From NCBI GenBank assembly GCA_937877625.1, contig CALFJG010000055.1:1-20682 (forward strand): a DNA stretch of 20,682 nucleotides. The letters run 5' to 3'. The position numbers were made by a program, and so were the translations under genes. This DNA is from an uncultured Prevotellaceae bacterium. GTDB taxonomy: Bacteria; Bacteroidota; Bacteroidia; Bacteroidales; Bacteroidaceae. The notes beneath the pieces are model-generated. The model did no database searches. It had not been told where the DNA came from and saw only the letters and a list, made by a program, of their open reading frames with translations. Positions 14,655 to 20,682 of this stretch are shown here, one piece after another; positions within the stretch are counted from its first letter, which is position 1, and each line of letters begins with the position of its first letter.

Positions 14655-16028
14655 ATGTTAGATAATAAACTCGTAATACTCTGCCCAGAGATAGTACCTC
14701 TTGACAACAAGGGCGAAGAGGCCATCATTAAAGGCATTATGGACGTGAAAGGACTTTCGGAAGATAATTGCTATTATCAGGTTATAGACCATTCCGTCAA
14801 GTCCTTTAGGACACGTAATGGCATATTGGTGCATCCTTTGAAACTCTTTGTGTCTGAATGGCGCACTAAGGAATACGGCTTAGGTTTCTCCACCGAGCGT
14901 ATCTATTCTTCGCTTTGCGCCATAGTTCGTCACGGTCTTAACCATATCTATCCCAAATGGGTACACCGCCGTCCTAAAGCCGTGCGCAAATTGGCGAGAT
15001 ACATACAAGACTATAAAGCAGGGAAGACAGACAAGATACCTACAGAGTATCAAGAAGCCATTAAGTATATCTCCAATACAGACTATATCATTGCAGGACA
15101 TAATGGCGGATTAAACGAGAATGTCTGCCACATCTTATTAGCCCTACACGAGATAGGCTACAAATACTGCATCTTTGGCAGTTGTATGAAGCCAAGTGTG
15201 AAAGGCAAAGAACAACTTGCGCTCTACGACAAGATGTTTAGCAAAGCCGATGTCGTCATATCGCGCAACCCGATAGGTTTCCGTTGGTACGAGAGTAATT
15301 TCAAGTATCCTGGCATACTGGCTCCTGACCCTGCTTATTATATGCAGTCATCAAACAAGGATGAGACCTCTGCGCTTATTCATCAGCTTGGCTTAACGGA
15401 TTTTTTCAAAAAGCCTGTTCTTATGGTAACTACGGCAGAGCCAGCACCTATCTCCCTGCGCTCTTTTGATGCCCAGCCTAATCGCATGGCAAAAATAAAG
15501 ACACACCGCGCATTCTTGGGAGAGATAGTCAGTGCATTACTCAAAAATACTGACTATAATATTCTCTTATTGCCTCACACCATAGGACCAGAAAAACACA
15601 TGGACGACCGCCTTATCTCGCTCGATGCATTGCACACAGCGGGAATAGAAAGCAACAAAAATGGACGTTGCTATGTATTGGATGCCGACCTAACATGCAG
15701 GGAACTAAAAGGATTGATAGCAGAGGCACACTTGCTTATTGCTGAACGTGTACATTCTGTGATAGGTGCTGTTGGAGTACACACGCCATTTATCGTTATG
15801 GGTTCTAACAAAGATAACCGCATCAACGGAATGTTGGTTGAACTTGCAGGGTTGGGCGAATACGTTTACCATCTTAACACGCCCACCTTGTCAAGTTTCT
15901 TAGAAAAATTCCGCGACACGCTTCAACGGCGCGATGAGATTGTTAAACACCTTGAAAAAGTGGATACCCTTAATCGCGAGCAGTTGGCAAAGGCTGCGAG
16001 TTTGGTAGAATTGCCTCAGACTGCATAA
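14655..16028 (+). CDS. Polysaccharide pyruvyl transferase family protein
   Basis: A 457-aa protein of the CsaB/ExoV-like pyruvyl transferase family (PF04230 type). It is expected to transfer pyruvate from phosphoenolpyruvate to a sugar, forming a ketal and adding negative charge. The N-terminal LCPEIVPLDNKGEEAIIKGI carries the family's N-K/RGEEA-like helix. The middle has DYIIAGHNGGLNENV and SKADVVISRNPIGFRWYE. The C-terminal signature is AEAHLLIAERVHSVIGAVGV with the conserved ER-H, then PFIVMGSNKDNRINGML. At 457 aa it is somewhat longer than the classic members. It lies 6 bp after the FrhB-type gene, a pairing that supports a joint modification step. Confidence 0.85.
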   Translation: MLDNKLVILCPEIVPLDNKGEEAIIKGIMDVKGLSEDNCYYQVIDHSVKSFRTRNGILVHPLKLFVSEWRTKEYGLGFSTERIYSSLCAIVRHGLNHIYPKWVHRRPKAVRKLARYIQDYKAGKTDKIPTEYQEAIKYISNTDYIIAGHNGGLNENVCHILLALHEIGYKYCIFGSCMKPSVKGKEQLALYDKMFSKADVVISRNPIGFRWYESNFKYPGILAPDPAYYMQSSNKDETSALIHQLGLTDFFKKPVLMVTTAEPAPISLRSFDAQPNRMAKIKTHRAFLGEIVSALLKNTDYNILLLPHTIGPEKHMDDRLISLDALHTAGIESNKNGRCYVLDADLTCRELKGLIAEAHLLIAERVHSVIGAVGVHTPFIVMGSNKDNRINGMLVELAGLGEYVYHLNTPTLSSFLEKFRDTLQRRDEIVKHLEKVDTLNREQLAKAASLVELPQTA

Positions 16029-16086
16029 CCTAACGGCATCGCATTTTGAAAGTAGTGTCTTTCAAACATACACTATAAGGCGTATC

Positions 16087-17229
16087 GTGAATATACTTTT
16101 CAATTTCTCAACGCTGAAAGCAGGGGGTGGACAGAATGTGGCGCTCAATTTTTTGCATTGCTTCATAGAGCGAAGGCTGTTTGAACACTACGAAAGTTGT
16201 AGTTATTTAGTAGCATCGGGAAGTGCCATAGCTACATATCTCTCCGAACAAGTAGGCAGCGAATATATTTTCACCGTTTCATCGAATCCTTTGAAACGCT
16301 TGGTGGACGAGTTAGTCTGTACAAGAACGTTTATACGCCAACAGCACATTGATATTATCTATTCCTACTTCGGCTACGGACTTTTTCCCAAGAAAATTCT
16401 TCAAGTTACAGGTTCTGCCGTTTCAAACATTTATTTCCCTGAGATTAACTTCTGGGAAGGCTTTAGTGGACTTGAACTGTGGAAACATAAATTGGTGGAC
16501 AAATATAGGCGTTTGTCGGTAATGCGCTCGGCGGGTGTCGTCTTTGAGACGGAATTGTTAGAGCAACGCTGCCGTGAGTTGTTTAAGCCCAAAGGATTGT
16601 TAATCACAATTCGTCCCTCAATTTTCGTTCCTCAGCAAGAAGCTGAGTTCGTCTTTCCAAAAGAATTGGCGGCACTTAAAAAGGGGCTCTTTCTCTGTGG
16701 CTGGCAGAAGAACAAACAAGTGATGCTTATTCCTGAGATTGCGGCATGCCTAAAACAACGAGGCGTGCCGTTTATGTTTGTATTGACTGCCGCGCAAGAT
16801 AATTCACCAATGCACCAGCAGTTTGTAAAAAAGGTAGAAGAACTACAGGTAAATGAGTATGTGTATATGCCTGGAACTATAGGAAAATCAATGTTGCCAA
16901 GTCTATATAGACAGATAGATTTTGTTTTTTTGCTTAGTAAATTAGAAAGCTTTAGCAACAATATCATTGAGGCATGGACATATCATAAGCCGCTCATTGC
17001 ATCCGATGAAGCGTGGACACACTCTATCTGTGGGGAAAGTGCCATTTATGTGAATCGCAACAATCCAGAATGTATTGCCGACTGCATTGCACTATGTTTG
17101 AAAAAAGAAACAGAAGTTAATGCAGCGGTTGAAGCTGGTAAGAAACTACTAACCTCTTATCCCACGATAGAGGAACGTACCGATCAAGAATTATCATTTA
17201 TAGAACAAGTCTATGCGCAAAGCCATTAA
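16087..17229 (+). CDS. Glycosyltransferase, GT4-type
   Basis: A 380-aa GT-B glycosyltransferase with a GTG start at 16087, chosen because the first strand (MNILFNFSTLKAGGGQNVAL) begins there and no nearby ATG preserves it. The GGGQ loop after the first strand is typical of the family. The C-terminal domain carries an EX7E motif at Glu287 and Glu295 (ESFSNNIIEAW) with downstream KPLIASDEAW. Sugar specificity unknown. It follows the pyruvyl transferase by 58 bp and overlaps the acyltransferase start by 17 bp in another frame, which suggests coupled translation. Confidence 0.86.
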   Translation: MNILFNFSTLKAGGGQNVALNFLHCFIERRLFEHYESCSYLVASGSAIATYLSEQVGSEYIFTVSSNPLKRLVDELVCTRTFIRQQHIDIIYSYFGYGLFPKKILQVTGSAVSNIYFPEINFWEGFSGLELWKHKLVDKYRRLSVMRSAGVVFETELLEQRCRELFKPKGLLITIRPSIFVPQQEAEFVFPKELAALKKGLFLCGWQKNKQVMLIPEIAACLKQRGVPFMFVLTAAQDNSPMHQQFVKKVEELQVNEYVYMPGTIGKSMLPSLYRQIDFVFLLSKLESFSNNIIEAWTYHKPLIASDEAWTHSICGESAIYVNRNNPECIADCIALCLKKETEVNAAVEAGKKLLTSYPTIEERTDQELSFIEQVYAQSH

Positions 17230-17734
17230 GTCTTTTTTCGTAGTTTCTTACGAGGCATTGATGCAGCTTGTATTTGCATTACCGCGATACAGAGCCTTTA
17301 TATGGCTAAAAGAAGCCCTACTCAAATTGCAAGGAGCCAAATTTGGCAAGCGCGTAGTAATTTATCCAGGTGTTTGGATTGCACCTGGACGCAATCTTAT
17401 TGTTGGCGATGATGTGGATATAGCCAAAGATGTAATGATAACCACAGCAGGCGGCGTGGAGATAGGAGCGCGTACGTTGATAGGTTATCGCACGCAGATA
17501 CTATCGGCTAATCACAACGTCCCACCCGCACCAGAGCGAATTTTTGGTGCGGGACACAAGTTTGGGAAAGTCACCATTGGTAATGACGTTTGGATTGGTG
17601 CAAATTGTGTCATTACAGCAGGAGTCAACATCGGCGAAGGTGCTATTATTGCAGCAGGAGCAATTGTGACAAAAGATGTTCCAGCTTTCGTTTATGTAGG
17701 TGGCATTCCTGCACGAGTGATTAAAGCGCGTTGA
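17213..17734 (+). CDS. Left-handed beta-helix acyltransferase
   Basis: A 173-aa hexapeptide-repeat acyltransferase of the WbbJ/maltose-acetyltransferase type, probably O- or N-acetylating a sugar of the repeat unit from acetyl-CoA. The N-terminal part (about 1-40) is amphipathic and may touch the membrane. Hexapeptide turns run from about residue 45 (KRVVIYPGVWIAPGRNLIVG) to 165. The catalytic His is His101 in SANHNVPPAPE, followed by the loop FGAGHKFGKVTIGNDVWIGA. The ending VYVGGIPARVIK is the usual one for this family. Being the last gene of the cassette, it closes the plus-strand block before the 500-bp spacer. Confidence 0.88.
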   Translation: MRKAIKSFFVVSYEALMQLVFALPRYRAFIWLKEALLKLQGAKFGKRVVIYPGVWIAPGRNLIVGDDVDIAKDVMITTAGGVEIGARTLIGYRTQILSANHNVPPAPERIFGAGHKFGKVTIGNDVWIGANCVITAGVNIGEGAIIAAGAIVTKDVPAFVYVGGIPARVIKAR

Positions 17735-17965
17735 TGTCGTTAATATAATATTCGCTATGGCGTAAACTCATGCCAGCAAGTTCAAGGCTTTTGTGTCGAA
17801 CTTTTGCGTTTTTTTTGTTAATACAAGAAGCTTACATCCCACGCGGGACGGTATATTCCATTCCTATTTATTAACTAAGGTACGACTATTCAATTTGTCT
17901 CTATCTTAGGAGGATACTTTTTGCAAAACGTTAATCCTACAAACTATTAGCCAATAAAAATATTG

Positions 17966-18036
17966 GAACTTTTGCGTTAAGCCAGGAGAGCAGAGCGAAG
18001 CTTGCTTCAGCTTTGCCTTGGCGAGCAAAAGTCTGT
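17966..18036 (+). repeat. 71-bp palindromic repeat, right inverted copy
   Basis: Reverse complement of 4924-4994 at 67 of 71 positions. Its ends ACTTTTGC (17968-17975) and GCAAAAGT (18025-18032) pair, as do GCCA and TGGC further in, and a central CAGAGCGAAGC / GCTTC-A-GCTTTG stem with a one-base bulge. It lies about 230 bp past the acyltransferase stop, so the two full copies bracket the whole cassette. Confidence 0.9.
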
Positions 18037-18145
18037 TGAAAACAAAAGTTTTGCTTTGGTCTTTTTATCTCTACGATAGTACCTTTCATAACGTTTGCTG
18101 TATGTCAAGTGAAAGGAAGTCTGTTACTGGCATAAATGCTTTTGA

Positions 18146-18180
18146 CCTATTAGGGTTAGAAGAGTTGACCCTATAATAGG
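18146..18180 (+). promoter_or_regulatory. Hairpin with TTAGGGT repeats before the oxidoreductase
   Basis: CCTATTAGGGT (18146-18156) pairs with ACCCT and AATAGG (18168-18180) around a two-base bulge, giving 11 pairs with an 11-nt loop. A second ATTAGGGT follows at 18181-18188. No T-run follows. It could be an operator-like dyad or a leader structure for the gene at 18236; function unknown. Confidence 0.4.
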
Positions 18181-18235
18181 ATTAGGGTATTATACTTTAG
18201 ATATAAATAACATACTTAAATACATCATTCTTTTT

Positions 18236-20359
18236 ATGAAGCAAATCATTCAAGACCTCAAAAGCGGTGCTACCGTGCTTGAGGAAGTCCCTGTGCCTTT
18301 GGTAAAGTCGGGGTATGTGTTGATAAAGACCACCCGCACGCTTGTTTCATTGGGTACGGAGCGTATGTTGGTGGAGTTTGGCAAGGCCAATCTTATAGAC
18401 AAGGCTCGTCAGCAGCCCGACAAGGTGAAGCAGGTACTCGACAAGATGAAAACAGACGGCATCCAACCCACGTTGGAGGCCGTTTTTAACAAACTCGGAC
18501 AGCCTCTTCCGCTTGGCTATTGTAATGTAGGTAAAGTGGTGGCTATCGGACGTGGCGTTACCGAGTTTAAGGTGGGCGACCGCGTGGCCTCGAATGGTAA
18601 TCATGCTGAATATGTATGTGTGCCGCAAAATCTCGTAGCTGCCATTCCCGAGAGTGTGAGTGATGAAGAGGCCGCTTTTACCGTGATAGGTTCTATTGCT
18701 TTGCAGGGTATTCGCAACCTCAACCCACAATTGGGTGAGACTATCGTGGTGGTGGGTCTTGGGCTTATAGGACTGGTGGCAGCACAATTGCTCAAAGCCA
18801 ACGGCTGCCGTGTGATAGGTACGGACTTTGACCAACAAAAGGTGAACCTCGCCAATTCGTTCGGTGTGACAGCCATCAACCCTGGTGCGGGCACCGACCC
18901 CGTGAAGTTTGTACAAGAAGCCACCAACGGCATAGGTGCTGACGGCGTACTCATCACAGCATCGGCAAAGACAGATGAAGTGATACATCAATGCTGTGAG
19001 ATGTCGCGCAAACGTGGACGCATCATCCTCGTGGGTGTTATCGGTCTGAATATGCGGCGCGATGACTTCTACAAGAAAGAGCTAACGTTCCAAGTATCGT
19101 GCTCTTACGGTGCTGGACGCTACGATGAAGAGTATGAGAACAAAGGTCACGACTATCCGCTGGCCTATGTGCGTTGGACGGAGAAACGCAATTTTGAGAC
19201 CATACTTTCTACTATAGCCTCTGGCGGGCTTAATGTCAAAACGCTGATTACCGAGCGCGTGCCTTTGGCCAACTATCAGGAAATCTATGGCGATATGCGC
19301 AAGCGCGGTAGCATAGCCTCTATCATTGAGTTCCCTGAAGAGGTGAAGGAGACGCGCGTGGTACGTATTGAGGGAAAGACCTTTGCCCCTGGCACAGGTA
19401 AAATCGGCATCATCGGGGCGGGCAACTACACCTCTTCTATGGTAGTGCCATGCTTGCAAAAGGCGGGCGCGAGCATCAAGTATATCGCCAGTGCCGGTGG
19501 GCTTAATGCGAAAGTGTTAGCAAAAAAAGCAGGCGCGGAATGTGCCACAAGCGATTACAAAGAAATCTTGAAAGACAGCGAGGTGGACTTGGTTATCGTC
19601 ACCACGCGCCACAACCTCCATGCACGCATGGTGCAAGAGTGCTTAGAGGCAGGAAAGAGCGTTTTCGTGGAGAAGCCGCTGTGCCTTACGGCTGAGGAAC
19701 TTGACGCTATCACGTCAGCCTATAATAAAGCCCCCGAAGGAACAACGCTCACCGTCGGATTTAATCGACGCTTCTCGCCGTTTGCTACGAAGTTGAAAAA
19801 ACTCGTGGGCGATGGTCCTAAGAACATTGTGGCAACGATGAATGCCGGATTCATCCCTGCCGAGGTGTGGGTACACGACATGGAAGTAGGTGGCGGACGC
19901 ATTCTCGGCGAGGCTTGCCACTTTATTGACCTGTGTAGTTACATCGCTGGTAGCCGTGTAGTGGCCGTGTGTATGAATGCCCTCGGACCAGAGCCGCAAG
20001 AGAACACCGACAATGCCTCTATCCTACTTCGCTACGAGAATGGCAGCAACGCTGTAATCAACTATTTCGCTAATGGCTCAAAGAGTTACGCTAAGGAACG
20101 CCTTGAAGTGTTCTCACAAGAGCGCGTCTTCGTTCTTGACAACTGGCGAAAACTGACAGGATACGGCGTTAAGGGCTTCTCAAAAATAAAAGGAACGATG
20201 GACAAAGGACAAAAGGTGCAGTTTGCCCTACTCAACAAACGCATCCAGGAAGGTGGCGCATCGCTCATCGCTTTCGATAGCATTGTCAATACTACCCGCA
20301 CTGGCTTAGCAGCTATTCAGTCGCTCAAAGAAAACCGTTGGATAATGGTTGAGCCGTAA
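18236..20359 (+). CDS. Two-domain oxidoreductase: MDR (Zn-ADH-like) fused to Gfo/Idh/MocA
   Basis: A 707-aa fusion. Residues 1 to about 350 form a medium-chain dehydrogenase with the cofactor loop VVVGLGLIGLVAAQLL (first Gly about 174). The usual catalytic zinc cysteines are not obvious (SLGTERMLVEFG at the N-terminus). After a linker, residues from about 389 form a Gfo/Idh/MocA domain with GKIGIIGAGNYTSSM (Gly394) and the catalytic EKP motif at Glu479-Lys480 (SVFVEKPLCL). Such bi-domain proteins occur in bacterial surface-glycan loci, where they probably modify a nucleotide or lipid-linked sugar; the substrate is unknown. It lies outside the 71-bp repeat pair and may have its own promoter. 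Its stop is 11 bp before a very long hairpin. Confidence 0.88.
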   Translation: MKQIIQDLKSGATVLEEVPVPLVKSGYVLIKTTRTLVSLGTERMLVEFGKANLIDKARQQPDKVKQVLDKMKTDGIQPTLEAVFNKLGQPLPLGYCNVGKVVAIGRGVTEFKVGDRVASNGNHAEYVCVPQNLVAAIPESVSDEEAAFTVIGSIALQGIRNLNPQLGETIVVVGLGLIGLVAAQLLKANGCRVIGTDFDQQKVNLANSFGVTAINPGAGTDPVKFVQEATNGIGADGVLITASAKTDEVIHQCCEMSRKRGRIILVGVIGLNMRRDDFYKKELTFQVSCSYGAGRYDEEYENKGHDYPLAYVRWTEKRNFETILSTIASGGLNVKTLITERVPLANYQEIYGDMRKRGSIASIIEFPEEVKETRVVRIEGKTFAPGTGKIGIIGAGNYTSSMVVPCLQKAGASIKYIASAGGLNAKVLAKKAGAECATSDYKEILKDSEVDLVIVTTRHNLHARMVQECLEAGKSVFVEKPLCLTAEELDAITSAYNKAPEGTTLTVGFNRRFSPFATKLKKLVGDGPKNIVATMNAGFIPAEVWVHDMEVGGGRILGEACHFIDLCSYIAGSRVVAVCMNALGPEPQENTDNASILLRYENGSNAVINYFANGSKSYAKERLEVFSQERVFVLDNWRKLTGYGVKGFSKIKGTMDKGQKVQFALLNKRIQEGGASLIAFDSIVNTTRTGLAAIQSLKENRWIMVEP

Positions 20360-20370
20360 ACGAAATCTTT

Positions 20371-20449
20371 TAGCCCAATAAGCGTTACTGCGCTTAGTAG
20401 CTATCTCTACAACGGATAGTTGCTAAGCGCAGTAACGTTTATTGGGCTA
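20371..20449 (+). terminator. 35-bp hairpin after the oxidoreductase, probable terminator
   Basis: Arms 20371-20405 and 20415-20449 pair along their whole 35-nt length with a 9-nt loop. In plus-strand RNA only three pairs are G-U wobbles; in minus-strand RNA those become A-C mismatches, which favours a function in rightward transcription. No T-run follows, so release may rely on another mechanism, or the hairpin may protect the mRNA 3' end. Confidence 0.7.
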
Positions 20450-20502
20450 TTGGGATGAATACTCTTATTCTGTAGCTTTGTAAGCACTCTAAGAAATACA
20501 CC

Positions 20503-20533
20503 TTGTAGCAGTTGTGGCATAGTTGTACCTTTG
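20503..20533 (+). promoter_or_regulatory. Bacteroidetes-type promoter reading rightward
   Basis: TTG at 20503-20505 and TACCTTTG at 20526-20533 are 20 nt apart, an exact fit to the Bacteroidetes -33/-7 arrangement (TTTG...TAnnTTTG); CTCCGCAA follows, as in many promoters of the group. Transcription would start near 20540 and run through the 22-nt repeat array into a gene beyond the window. Confidence 0.7.
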
Positions 20534-20575
20534 CTCCGCAATAGTGTACCAAAACTACAACTGTTACAAATTTCT

Positions 20576-20682
20576 AATGCCTTGAAAATTTTTTTCAAGC
20601 CGTCCGGAAAAAAAGTTTAAGCCGTCCGGAAAAATTTTTCAAGCCGTCCGAAAAAAATTTTCAAGCCGTCCGGAAAAAATTT
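20576..20682. repeat. 22-nt tandem repeat array with AAGCCGTCCG cores, cut by window end
   Basis: Units start at 20597, 20619, 20641 and 20663, each opening with AAGCCGTCCG and continuing as an A-run then a T-run; the last has 20 nt before the window ends. A degenerate unit (AATGCCTTG core) occupies 20576-20596. There are no unique spacers, so it is not a CRISPR array. It lies in the predicted leader of the promoter at 20503-20533. Confidence 0.88.

Larger units (their letters stand above)
17735..18235. other. Intergenic spacer right of the glycan cassette
   Basis: No gene seen. It contains a T8 tract (17810-17817) preceded by a 13-nt piece of the 71-bp repeat (17798-17810), a small CCC-ACGC-GGG hairpin near 17840, the complete right copy of the repeat (17966-18036), and a hairpin at 18146-18180. 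A TA-CT-TTAG sequence at 18193-18200 is one mismatch from the -7 consensus, with TTG at 18165-18167, but the spacing (25 nt) is too long for confidence. Confidence 0.55.
20360..20682. other. Right-edge intergenic region
   Basis: No gene is supported. The region is filled by the 35-bp hairpin, a rightward promoter and the start of a 22-nt repeat array. A 63-codon minus-strand frame at 20407-20598 crosses the hairpin arm and the promoter and looks fortuitous. Confidence 0.6.

Noticed and set aside
18347..18991. 214-codon minus-strand open frame
   Set aside because: It lies entirely inside the well-supported two-domain oxidoreductase, antisense to it, and the peptide resembles no family.
20407..20598. 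63-codon minus-strand frame
   Set aside because: It overlaps a hairpin arm, a promoter and a repeat unit; no protein features are visible.
20576..20682. CRISPR array
   Set aside because: Units repeat back to back with no unique spacers and no cas genes are present.

Overview
The window is a surface-polysaccharide (capsule/EPS) locus from a Bacteroidales bacterium, most likely Prevotella-like. Three things point there: a UpxY-type NusG paralogue that leads an operon, a serine recombinase resembling the Mpi promoter-invertase family of Bacteroides, and several exact matches to the Bacteroidetes -7 promoter element TAnnTTTG. No rRNA, tRNA or CRISPR array was seen.

Layout. Left arm (1-3510, minus strand): a putative promoter at about 3479-3509, a structured leader, then upxY-like, wecB and wecC. 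WecB and WecC convert UDP-GlcNAc to UDP-ManNAc and then to UDP-ManNAcA, so the glycan probably contains N-acetylmannosaminuronic acid. Spacer (3511-4220): no convincing gene; it holds a 21-nt tandem repeat array and a 25-nt-arm inverted repeat. Then a plus-strand Mpi-like recombinase (4221-4844).

Glycan cassette (5019-17734, all plus strand): asparagine-synthase-like protein, a 41-codon membrane peptide, a GT4-type glycosyltransferase, a Wzx flippase, a damaged EpsG-type polymerase, an intact EpsG-type polymerase, two fused insertion-sequence remnants, a second glycosyltransferase, an FrhB-type iron-sulfur protein, a polysaccharide pyruvyl transferase, a third glycosyltransferase and a hexapeptide acyltransferase. 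Together these can build a repeat unit, decorate it with pyruvyl, acyl and possibly amide groups, flip it and polymerise it.

Right arm (17735-20682): a 500-bp spacer, a two-domain oxidoreductase (MDR plus Gfo/Idh/MocA), a 35-bp hairpin that probably ends transcription, a strong Bacteroidetes promoter pointing out of the window, and a 22-nt tandem repeat array cut by the window end.

The most notable architecture is a pair of 71-bp, nearly identical inverted repeats (4924-4994 and 17966-18036) that bracket the whole 13-kb glycan cassette and lie close to the invertase gene. A truncated third copy sits between the flippase and the broken polymerase. Other notable points are a T8-tract frameshift in the first polymerase, missing canonical start codons at the UpxY N-terminus, and two phased 21/22-nt repeat arrays sharing a TCGGAC/GTCCGG-like core.
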